Origin: Desulfotignum sp032250905
Lineage (GTDB): Bacteria; Desulfobacterota; Desulfobacteria; Desulfobacterales; Desulfobacteraceae
Length of the DNA stretch: 64,000 nt
Direction of reading: 5' to 3'
Assembly: GCA_032250905.1 (NCBI GenBank)
Contig: JAVVEQ010000011.1
Location: forward strand, 1 to 64,000
Shown here: positions 41,818 through 49,730 of the stretch, piece after piece
How positions within the stretch are numbered: the first letter of the stretch is position 1
Layout of the letters: the number at the start of each line of letters is the position of its first letter
Notes under the pieces: model-generated
Database searches by the model: none
The model's input: the letters and a program-made list of their open reading frames with translations, nothing else
What the model was told of the DNA's origin: nothing
Position numbers and translations under genes: made by a program

Positions 41818-41865
41818 GTAAACAAATCAGTGGCATTGATAATTTTACCGGAGACATAAAAAAGT

Positions 41866-42021
41866 ATGACAATCAAAGACAAATACGACAATGACGACTG
41901 GGAAATGCTGGGCCATGATCCGGTGCCCGGCTACAAGGCCGCGTTTTATATTGCGGTGCTGGTGTCGGTGATCTATCTGGGGATGGCGTTTTTTTCCGGT
42001 GGCGGGGGTGTGGCCCATTGA
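41866..42021 (+). CDS. Small single-helix membrane protein of the antiporter cluster
   Basis: This 51-residue reading frame starts with an acidic segment (YDNDDWEMLGHDPVPGYK) and continues into one hydrophobic helix (AAFYIAVLVSVIYLGMAFF). It ends Gly-rich. It is supported by position between antiporter genes and by a clean hydrophobic/acidic layout. The ribosome-binding site is weak (CCGGAGA 15 bases upstream). No family could be named; an accessory role in assembly is a guess. Confidence 0.6.
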   Translation: MTIKDKYDNDDWEMLGHDPVPGYKAAFYIAVLVSVIYLGMAFFSGGGGVAH

Positions 42022-42125
42022 CCGTATAATTGAACCGATAATGGACCCTATTCATAAATGACCGCAGGGTCCGGACAGGGGAGGGGGATCCCCCGGACCG
42101 GCCGTGCGGATCTCATTCAGGTGAC

Positions 42126-42374
42126 ATGATGAAAAAAGAGTTGACCCTTTTTGACAAACCGAAAAATGTGAAAACACTGTTGATCTGTTTTTACTGTTCT
42201 CTGGTGGTGTTGCTGGTTGCCGAGTTTTTCATTCATCCGCATCCGGCATTCTATTTTGAGCAGATCAAGGGATTTTCCGCGGTATACGGCTTTTTTTCCT
42301 GTGTGCTGCTGATTTTTTTAGCCAAACTGCTGCGATTGATCGTGATGAAAAAAGAGGATTACTATGAGCGGTAA
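42126..42374 (+). CDS. Small two-helix membrane protein of the antiporter cluster
   Basis: This 82-residue protein has a short cytoplasmic start (MKKELTLFDKPKNVKT) and two helices (LLICFYCSLVVLLVAEFF and SAVYGFFSCVLLIFLAKLLR), ending KKEDYYER. The family is not recognised by name. It overlaps the following large antiporter gene by 11 bases, so it is translationally coupled to it. ATGs at 42126 and 42129 are both possible. Confidence 0.75.
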   Translation: MMKKELTLFDKPKNVKTLLICFYCSLVVLLVAEFFIHPHPAFYFEQIKGFSAVYGFFSCVLLIFLAKLLRLIVMKKEDYYER

Positions 42375-44136
42375 TCTGTTGCCCCCGGCCCTGATATTCA
42401 TTGCCGCGGCCCTGCTGGTCCCGTTTTTGAGGGGAAAGACAAAGGCGGTCTACATGCTGCTGATTCCTGTGGTGTCTCTGCTCATCATCATGAACGCTCC
42501 CACAGGAAGGATCTGGACACTGGATTTCTGGGGATACACCCTGATCATGGGGCGGATTGACAGATTGTCCCTGGTGTTCGGGTATATTTTTACCATCATG
42601 GCGTTCCTGGGCATTCTGTTTGCCCTGAAGGTCAAAGACAATCTCCAGCATGTGTCTGCCATCATTTATGCCGGTGCCACGTTGGGCGTGGTGTTTGCCG
42701 GTGATTTTCTCACCCTGTACCTGTTCTGGGAAATCATGGCGGTCAGTTCCACGTTTCTGATCCTGGCATCCCGCACGGATGCAGCCCGAAAAGCGGGTTT
42801 CAGGTATGTTCTGGTGCACCTGATCGGGGGGTTGTTTTTGCTGGCAGGGATCGTGCTCTACATCCAGGAGACCGGTACGACTGCATTTGGCTACATCGGG
42901 CTCTCAGGCACCGCTTCCTGGCTGATTTTCATCGGTGTTGCCCTGAATGCGGCGGCCATTCCGCTGCATGCCTGGCTCCCGGATGCCTATCCCATGGGCA
43001 CGCCGACCAGCACCGTGTTTCTGAGTGCGTTTACCACCAAATCCGCGGTGTATCTGTTGATCCGGACCTTTCCCGGCACGGACCTGCTTATCTGGGTCGG
43101 GGCTTTCATGGTGTTTGTGCCCATTTTTTATGCGGTACTTGAAAATGATATCCGACGTGTGCTGGCCTACAGCCTGCTCAACCAGATCGGGTTCATGCTG
43201 GTGGGCATCGGCATCGGGTCCCAGCTGGCGCTGAACGGGGCCGTGGCCCATGCGTTCTGCCATATCCTCTACAAGGGGTTGCTGTTTATGGCCGCCGGGT
43301 CCGTGCTCCAGATGACCGGGAAGATCAAGTGTACCGAGATCGGCGGGTTGTACAAGACCATGCCGTTGACCTGCCTGTTCTGTATCGTGGGGGCTGCCTC
43401 TATTTCCGCGTTCCCCCTGTTTTCAGGATTTGTGTCCAAATCCATGGTGGTGACCGCCACGGTGGAGGAGCACATGGTGCTGGTGTACCTGGTGCTGCAG
43501 TTTGCTTCGGCCGGCGTGTTTCACCATGCCGGCATCAAGGTGCCGTTTTTCACCTTTTTCGGTCATGATTCAGGCATCCGGGCCAAGGACCCGTCCTGGA
43601 ACATGGTGCTGGCTATGGGCATCGCAGCATTCGCCTGCATCTTCATCGGTGTGTTTCCCCAGCCGCTGTATAACCTGCTGCCTTTTACCGTGGATTACAT
43701 CCCCTATACCGGTGCACATGTGGTTGGCCAGCTCCAGCTGCTCATGTTCGGGGCTCTGGCCTTTGCCCTGCTGATACTCTCCGGATACTACCCGCCGGAG
43801 ATCAAATCCATCAACCTGGATGTGGACTGGAGCTACCGGAAACTGGGAACCGCGGTATACCGGCTTCTGGACAGTGGTTTGAACACGATGAACCGCAGAA
43901 CCGAACAGGGGCTGGTGACCGTGGTCAAAGGCGGCGGTGCGTTTCTGCGTCAGATCACCGCCCACCTGGTTTTGTTTTTTTCCGTCAACCTGTGGCTGGT
44001 TCTGGGATACAGGGACAAGCATCTAACGCTTAAAAAACAGCAGCTTTACAATGACGTGGTTCAGGGGACCTTTCCTGTCGGCATTGGCGCGGCAGTGGCG
44101 GTGTTTTTTGTTGTTCTGATCTATGTATTAACTTGA
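42364..44136 (+). CDS. Large antiporter subunit (NuoL/MrpD-like), third copy
   Basis: This 590-residue protein has the proton-translocating antiporter domain in its first 430 residues. The helix-5 Glu lies in FLTLYLFWEIMAVSSTF, the Lys/His helices carry AAIPLHAWLPDAYP, and the second half-channel has LENDIRRVLAYSLLNQIGFM. A C-terminal extension carries a soluble linker (KSINLDVDWSYRKLG) and one more helix near 560-585. The extension is reminiscent of the lateral helix of NuoL/MrpA-type subunits. It may be the MrpA-like member of this cluster, lacking the C-terminal MbhD/E parts, which are separate genes here. Confidence 0.9.
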   Translation: MSGNLLPPALIFIAAALLVPFLRGKTKAVYMLLIPVVSLLIIMNAPTGRIWTLDFWGYTLIMGRIDRLSLVFGYIFTIMAFLGILFALKVKDNLQHVSAIIYAGATLGVVFAGDFLTLYLFWEIMAVSSTFLILASRTDAARKAGFRYVLVHLIGGLFLLAGIVLYIQETGTTAFGYIGLSGTASWLIFIGVALNAAAIPLHAWLPDAYPMGTPTSTVFLSAFTTKSAVYLLIRTFPGTDLLIWVGAFMVFVPIFYAVLENDIRRVLAYSLLNQIGFMLVGIGIGSQLALNGAVAHAFCHILYKGLLFMAAGSVLQMTGKIKCTEIGGLYKTMPLTCLFCIVGAASISAFPLFSGFVSKSMVVTATVEEHMVLVYLVLQFASAGVFHHAGIKVPFFTFFGHDSGIRAKDPSWNMVLAMGIAAFACIFIGVFPQPLYNLLPFTVDYIPYTGAHVVGQLQLLMFGALAFALLILSGYYPPEIKSINLDVDWSYRKLGTAVYRLLDSGLNTMNRRTEQGLVTVVKGGGAFLRQITAHLVLFFSVNLWLVLGYRDKHLTLKKQQLYNDVVQGTFPVGIGAAVAVFFVVLIYVLT

Positions 44137-44150
44137 ACAAGGGACCTTCA

Positions 44151-44657
44151 ATGGTAAAAATACAGGATTTAAGACATATTCACATGCTGGAAAAGATACC
44201 GGACCGTCTGCTGTCCCTGATCGGGCAGGAAGCCCAACTTTCCATTTTCAGCAGCGGCACCTGCCTGTTCCGTGCAGGAGACGAGGTGGACACCTTCTAC
44301 ATGGTCATGATGGGCCAGGTGGCCTTGACCGTGGCCCTGAATCCGGATATCGACGTGATCCTTGAAAATATCCAGTCCGGCCGGACTTTCGGGTCTTCAG
44401 CATTGATTTCCGGGGGACCGGCCACCTATTCGGCCATTTGCCAGGAACCCTGCGAGACCATCACCCTGTCGGGTTCACGAATGCAGCAATTGTTTGAAGC
44501 CAACCAGGAACTGGGGTTTTACCTCATGGCCGGCGTGGCCCGACAATACAAAACCAGTATGGACAACCGGGCGAAAATGATCATGAAAACATTGGCGCGC
44601 CACCCGGAGATGAAGGCATCCATTCATGATATTGAAAACCTGACCCCGGCATATTAG
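44151..44657 (+). CDS. Cyclic-nucleotide-binding-domain protein (first of pair)
   Basis: This protein of about 168 residues has a Crp-type beta-roll (SSGTCLFRAGDEVDTFYMVM, FGSSALISGGPATYSAIC) but no helix-turn-helix, so it is not a DNA-binding CRP. The phosphate-binding cassette is degenerate: GSSALISGGPAT in place of GE-x6-R(S/T)A. Cyclic-nucleotide binding is therefore uncertain. The ATG at 44151 has AAGGGA upstream. It follows the antiporter cluster by 14 bases and may modulate it. Confidence 0.8.
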   Translation: MVKIQDLRHIHMLEKIPDRLLSLIGQEAQLSIFSSGTCLFRAGDEVDTFYMVMMGQVALTVALNPDIDVILENIQSGRTFGSSALISGGPATYSAICQEPCETITLSGSRMQQLFEANQELGFYLMAGVARQYKTSMDNRAKMIMKTLARHPEMKASIHDIENLTPAY

Positions 44658-44678
44658 ATCCCTTATGGAGGAATTGAC

Positions 44679-45167
44679 ATGGTATCCATTGATCAGTTGA
44701 AAAAAATTCAGTTTCTTCAGGACCTGCCGGACGAAATTCTGGAAAAAATCCATCCGCATGCCCGGCAAACTGTTTTTGAACCCGACACCATCCTGATCCG
44801 GCAAAATGAGACCCAGCATCTGGTGCATATGCTGGTGTCCGGGAAAATCTGCCTCAATGCCCGGTCCGACACCGGCCGGGTCCTGACCCTGGATGAAATC
44901 ATGCCCGGACAGAGCTTTGGCCTGTCTGCCTTTTTTGGAAAATTTCCTGCCACGTTTACTGCAATCTGCACGGAAACCTGTGATGTGATTGTCTTGTCCG
45001 GTGATCTGATGTATAAACTGTTTGAAGTGGATTACGGCATCGGGTACGTGATGATGCGCCGGGTGGCCCAGTTGTTCAAAGGCCGCATGAACAGGCATAC
45101 CGGACAGTTCCTTCATTCATTATCCATTCACCCGGCGATCATCAGTCATTCCGTATCGGCAGGGTGA
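44679..45167 (+). CDS. Cyclic-nucleotide-binding-domain protein (second of pair)
   Basis: This 162-residue protein has the same single-domain plan as the gene before it. Beta-roll motifs are TILIRQNETQHLVHMLVSG and FGLSAFFGKFPATFTAI, again with a non-canonical phosphate cassette and no DNA-binding domain. A tail rich in Arg/His follows the C-helix. GGAGG precedes the ATG. The 3' end overlaps the convergent kinase gene by 26 bases. Confidence 0.8.
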   Translation: MVSIDQLKKIQFLQDLPDEILEKIHPHARQTVFEPDTILIRQNETQHLVHMLVSGKICLNARSDTGRVLTLDEIMPGQSFGLSAFFGKFPATFTAICTETCDVIVLSGDLMYKLFEVDYGIGYVMMRRVAQLFKGRMNRHTGQFLHSLSIHPAIISHSVSAG

Positions 45168-46605
45168 TGACAAAGGCGGCCCCTTGGCCTTCCTTGCTGG
45201 AGACGTCCAGCCAACCGCCGTGTTCGGAAATGATGTTGTAGGCAATGCTCAAACCTAAGCCGGTGCCATGGTCCTTGGTGGTAAAAAACGGGTTGAATAT
45301 CTCAGATTGAATTTCTTCGGGGATGCCGGGGCCGTCATCCATGATCCGGATGATGGCCACTTTTTCCAGGGGATGAATAAACCGCTCCTCTTCGCTGATG
45401 ATGATCTGTCCGTCATGCTTGATGGCTTCGCACGCATTGATGATAATGTTGACAATTACTTCCTTGAGCTGCTCTGGATCAATGCGTGTTTGAGACAGCG
45501 GGGTGGAGCGGGACAGTTTTACGGACATCCGGAAGGATGAGAGCCGCTGCTCGAGCAGGTTCAAGGCACTGTCCACAATAAGAGACGGGCTCATGTTCTG
45601 GGTTTTCAGGCGGGGCGGTCTGGAAAATTCCAGAAAATTATCAACGATTTTGTTGATCTGCTGGATTTCGCCTGAAATGACATTGAAATCCTCCTGCTGG
45701 GCATCGGTGAAGTTGCAGGACCGGTTGAGTGAAAACAACCGCATCTTGACGGAAGTAAGGGGATTGCGGATACTGTGGGCTGTGCCTGCGGCCAGTTTTC
45801 CCAAAATCGCCATTTTTTCTGACTGCAGCAGGGTTTCCTGGCTTTTTTTCAAATCCTGGTGTGCCTGCTCCGTGTTCTTGATCAGACCGTGAATACTCAG
45901 TTCCAGGGCTGCGACCTCGTTTGCCGGTTTCAGTGAATTCCCTTCAACATATGCTTCTTTTGCAATTTTCCGGATGGGCCCCAGAATGTGCCGTGCAAAG
46001 ATGTAATTGATCAGAAGCGAGAGGACGATCACGATGATGATGGCCATCAGTGCCATGTATCGGAGCCGGTTGGATTCCTCCCGGCTGGTTTCGATGGCCG
46101 CAGAAATTTTGTTTTTGTGAAACGTCTTAAACTGTTCGCACAGGTCCAGGATTTTGCCAAAGAGCTCCCGGGTCGTTTCATGAATGGCATACCCTTTTTC
46201 AAATTCTTCTGCCAAGTACAGATCAATGACACGATCCTTGGTGGAGATATAGTCGGTATACATGGATTCGATCTGGCCAATGGCCTGCTTTTCCCAGTCT
46301 TCTTTCACCAGCATTTTGACGCTGGTCATGTGTTCAATGAATTCATTCCGGGCCTGATGCAGCCGGTCGATCCAGGCTGGATTTTTATCCAGCAGATAAT
46401 AGGAAACAAAGCCCTTGTGTTTGACAAGTGCGGTGGCCAGGCTCTCTGCGGACTGGTACACAATGATGTTTTTGTCGACAATGGTCTGGAAGATTTTTTC
46501 GGTTTTGTAGGTGTACCAGATCATTAAAAGGGCTCCAATCACCGTAATACTCACCAGAATGGCATTGACGATGTAAATTCTGCTTTTAAGGCTCAACTGA
46601 AACAT
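45142..46605 (-). CDS. Membrane sensor histidine kinase with periplasmic helical bundle
   Basis: This kinase has about 487 residues. A first helix (IYIVNAILVSITVIGALLMIW) precedes a periplasmic four-helix-type domain at about 35-185 (WIDRLHQARNEFIEHM, EEFEKGYAIHETTRELF). A second helix (ALMAIIIVIVLSLLINYIF) is followed by a HAMP linker. HisKA carries GTAHSIRNPLTSVK, and HATPase carries DDGPGIPEE and GTGLGLSIAYNIISEH. It has no partner regulator beside it. The ATG at 46605 is chosen over a TTG five codons earlier. Either start overlaps the 3' end of the 1012-residue gene, implying coupling. Confidence 0.88.
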   Translation of the reverse strand: MFQLSLKSRIYIVNAILVSITVIGALLMIWYTYKTEKIFQTIVDKNIIVYQSAESLATALVKHKGFVSYYLLDKNPAWIDRLHQARNEFIEHMTSVKMLVKEDWEKQAIGQIESMYTDYISTKDRVIDLYLAEEFEKGYAIHETTRELFGKILDLCEQFKTFHKNKISAAIETSREESNRLRYMALMAIIIVIVLSLLINYIFARHILGPIRKIAKEAYVEGNSLKPANEVAALELSIHGLIKNTEQAHQDLKKSQETLLQSEKMAILGKLAAGTAHSIRNPLTSVKMRLFSLNRSCNFTDAQQEDFNVISGEIQQINKIVDNFLEFSRPPRLKTQNMSPSLIVDSALNLLEQRLSSFRMSVKLSRSTPLSQTRIDPEQLKEVIVNIIINACEAIKHDGQIIISEEERFIHPLEKVAIIRIMDDGPGIPEEIQSEIFNPFFTTKDHGTGLGLSIAYNIISEHGGWLDVSSKEGQGAAFVITLPIRND

Positions 46606-49600
46606 TGGATTCCTTTTCAATAGCTGCCAGATATCTGGTGTAGGTGGTCAGATAAAATGATAACGGCCGGGAAAAGTGTCTGCCCAGGATGCCGTCCACA
46701 AACAGTCGGCTGATATGCTGCTCATGAAGCAGGATATTCTGGGACTGAAAAAAGATGGTCCTTTCTTCCGGGGTGAGCCGTGAAACCATGTCCAGTATGG
46801 TCATCCGGGCCCGGGGCTGGTACATCCAGAAATAAAACAGATCCAGGGAATGGATGATGATCATGATTGCCAGATCCTTGACTTCCGCATTACGGCTTGT
46901 AAACAGATGTTCAGGTTTTTCCAGAATTTTAAGTTCTTCAGTTTCCGGAAACAGCAGTTCCAGTTTGGTATAGGTGTTGAACAGATCCGTAAATTTGCGT
47001 TTCAAATCCCGTTTTCGCAATTTGAGGTTCTGAAACCGATCCACTGTTCCTTCGATGACACCGGCAACCGTATCTGATGCCGCTTTGGAGATGATGGCGG
47101 CCCATTTCTGAAGCACCGCATCCACCTCCGGGACATTGAAAAAAAACAGGATGGCACCGATGGCCGTGTTGAACACCAGTGCGACGGGAATGGACAGAAT
47201 GCTTCTGAAAAAATTGCCCGTGACCATGCCTTTGGGAAGCCCGCGAAAGGCGTTGTGGGCCGACAGGTAGATGCCGTTGACCAGTGCCATGACGGCATAA
47301 AGTGCAACCGGGTTGGTATGGGTATTGATGGCCAGGGTGTTGTCCAGAAAAATCGTCTTGACCAGCCAGTCCAGAAGGGGCACGGAAAAACCGGTAAAGA
47401 AAAGCGCGTCCGTGAGACGGTCCCAGCTTACGTAATTGTTCCATCGGATCAGGGAGGACCGTCTGATCCCACCCCCCCCGAGAACCGACTGCAGAATGAC
47501 CCTCAATCCGGTAATGCCGAACCAGATGAACGCACCGAAAAAAGCCAGAAACCACCAGTCTTTGGTGAGAAAAAAACACACAAATGCCGGAATGAACCCC
47601 AGCGTGATTTTCAGACAGTTCTTCAATTTGGTGTTCAGGTTTTTCCATGCCCTGAACAGCGAGGTTTTCCGGCTTGTGGACAGGTTTTTTTCAGGCAGAA
47701 AATCGTTGGAATTCTGTTTCTGCACGCCCCCCAGGGTAACCACGTTGCCTTTTTTGGTCATATCCAAAGAAAACGAGTCGAACACCCACGCCTGTTTTTT
47801 GACAAACCGGATCTGATCCAGGCCCGGTAGCCATTGCAGGACCGCCAGCAGCCACTGGAAAAACGGATGCATGGTTTCAGTGGATACCGCAGTCATCTGT
47901 TGGCTGACACGGATGTTTGCCGGCAGAATCAACCGGTCTTTTTTCTGATGCCGGACCTTTTTCCGGGCACGGAAGGGCAGGGTGTTTACAATGCCGAATC
48001 CCATGCCGAAAGTCTGGTGAGATTTGCCTGTGGAGTCGCTGCCGATCCGTGATTTGAGGGGGTATGCCGCATACATGTTTTTAAGGGCATCGATATCATA
48101 TAGAATCTGATACAGTTTCGAAATACGGTCTTTGCGGTCGGAGGAATCACCTTGTATCACACGCAAAATGATCTGGCGGACCTGACGTTTCAATTTCAGC
48201 AGGCTGCCGCTGTTGATGGCTTTTTGCAGCTCATTGACGGCAAAAAGGTGATCGCTCTTTCCGGAAACAAAATTTTTCAGATTGATGATCTCAAGTCTTG
48301 TGACCAGTCCTTTGGAGTCATACAGGATCTCAAGCACATCTTCCGGTGCCAGGTGGTCCAGTTTGAGGGTGATGCGAAAATCACACAGCAGTTCGTCAAT
48401 GGTTTCAAGAAATCGGGTATGGGTCAGTTTCATCCGCTCTGGCAGACCCGGATCATCCTCTCCTCCATGGGATTCGAAAATATCGAAATGCTGTCCGGCA
48501 TTCAAATAGGTATCCAGGATCTGTTTGACACTGAATAGATCCATTTGTTCGATCAAAGAGCGGATCTGTGCCTGTTTTGTTTCATCGGCCTGATGGAAAA
48601 TCTCATGCAGCTCGGTCACTCGTTCTTTCATGGGTTCCATTGCCTTGACATGGATAAATTCCGCCAGATGAGGCACAGAGGGCTGCCCTGGAAAGGCAAA
48701 GCGTAGAAAATCCTCCGGGTCCAGGGGCGGCATCTGGATATCCAGATGCCGGCACATCTCCTTCAGATGTTGGTCATTGAAGCGTTCCAACAGCTTCAAA
48801 ACTTGTTTTTCCTGAAACTTCAGCACCTCTTTGCCCTGGGCCATGAACCGTGCCACATGGGGTTCCGCCAGAAAGCACAGAAAAGATTCAGCGTCCCCCA
48901 GCCCCCGGGACACCCAGATGAACGACACATACCGGTCCCGGTACCGGGTCTTGAATTCGATGCCGATGCGCAGATCAATTTCCATGATCTTTGCCGCTTC
49001 AATGAGTTCCAGGGCAAACCGGGGTTCGATATAGTGATAGTAGATGACCCGCAGCCGCCGAATTCCCTTGATCCAGGCATCCATGATCAGGTGGGTGGGG
49101 GATTTTCGGCCCGAGGTGTTGGCATCGTGGACATGGTCGTCAAACGTGACCTGGTTCCATGCCTCAGGCATTTCCAGAAGATGATAGTGGGCCAGCAGTT
49201 TTCGCACCACCCGGGGTTTACCGAATGCCGCCAGCCGGAAGGTGTGTGCCAGGGCCAGCTGGCGGCGGTCACTGCCTTTGGCCCGGACCATCTGCTTCAT
49301 GATCTGCAACAGCACCCGGGCGGTGTTTTTTGGCATGGGACCCTCAGCAGTATCTACAACCTCATCTTTTAACGCCCGGAGTGCTGCCAACCGGTTTTCA
49401 ATCACTCCCCTCTCCATGGATTCCAGCAGGCTGACAATGGCATAGGCCGTGTGAAGCCCTTTGGACTCGGCCAGTTCCTTGATGCCCAGGGGGTGAAAAA
49501 ACGGGTAAAAGAGTTTACGGATATATCCGGGGCGGGTATCATCGTAATAGACCGAATTGACGATCCGGATCAAATCATGGTCGCGTGAATCAAACAGTAT

Positions 49601-49624
49601 GGCGTCGAGTCTTTTCAAACCCAT
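46586..49624 (-). CDS. Large membrane protein of unknown function
   Basis: I do not recognise this protein of about 1012 residues. The first 600 residues look soluble and almost entirely alpha-helical, with many Arg/Lys/Glu and repeated Leu (possible helical repeats). About residues 660-860 contain four or five hydrophobic segments (ITLGFIPAFVCFFL, DWWFLAFFGAFIWFGITG, SILSIPVALVFNTAIGAILF) and a GGGGIRRSS loop. The last 150 residues are soluble again, with a coiled-coil look. No enzyme motif was seen. The start is ATG 49624 with a TTG three codons earlier as alternative. Its end overlaps the kinase gene, so the two probably act together. Confidence 0.75.
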   Translation of the reverse strand: MGLKRLDAILFDSRDHDLIRIVNSVYYDDTRPGYIRKLFYPFFHPLGIKELAESKGLHTAYAIVSLLESMERGVIENRLAALRALKDEVVDTAEGPMPKNTARVLLQIMKQMVRAKGSDRRQLALAHTFRLAAFGKPRVVRKLLAHYHLLEMPEAWNQVTFDDHVHDANTSGRKSPTHLIMDAWIKGIRRLRVIYYHYIEPRFALELIEAAKIMEIDLRIGIEFKTRYRDRYVSFIWVSRGLGDAESFLCFLAEPHVARFMAQGKEVLKFQEKQVLKLLERFNDQHLKEMCRHLDIQMPPLDPEDFLRFAFPGQPSVPHLAEFIHVKAMEPMKERVTELHEIFHQADETKQAQIRSLIEQMDLFSVKQILDTYLNAGQHFDIFESHGGEDDPGLPERMKLTHTRFLETIDELLCDFRITLKLDHLAPEDVLEILYDSKGLVTRLEIINLKNFVSGKSDHLFAVNELQKAINSGSLLKLKRQVRQIILRVIQGDSSDRKDRISKLYQILYDIDALKNMYAAYPLKSRIGSDSTGKSHQTFGMGFGIVNTLPFRARKKVRHQKKDRLILPANIRVSQQMTAVSTETMHPFFQWLLAVLQWLPGLDQIRFVKKQAWVFDSFSLDMTKKGNVVTLGGVQKQNSNDFLPEKNLSTSRKTSLFRAWKNLNTKLKNCLKITLGFIPAFVCFFLTKDWWFLAFFGAFIWFGITGLRVILQSVLGGGGIRRSSLIRWNNYVSWDRLTDALFFTGFSVPLLDWLVKTIFLDNTLAINTHTNPVALYAVMALVNGIYLSAHNAFRGLPKGMVTGNFFRSILSIPVALVFNTAIGAILFFFNVPEVDAVLQKWAAIISKAASDTVAGVIEGTVDRFQNLKLRKRDLKRKFTDLFNTYTKLELLFPETEELKILEKPEHLFTSRNAEVKDLAIMIIIHSLDLFYFWMYQPRARMTILDMVSRLTPEERTIFFQSQNILLHEQHISRLFVDGILGRHFSRPLSFYLTTYTRYLAAIEKESNVSVEP

Positions 49625-49730
49625 CCTTGTCAAAATAAGCCCGGTAAGGGGAGGGCGGCAAAAAATGCAGCGTTAAAGGTTGTCCATGGCAGATTACACC
49701 TGTCGATCAATCATAGTCTTATCTTTGGAT

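Noticed and set aside
44133..44150. TTG start six codons before the first CNBD gene's ATG
   Set aside because: The ATG at 44151 has a better placed ribosome-binding sequence, and the additional residues are not part of the domain.
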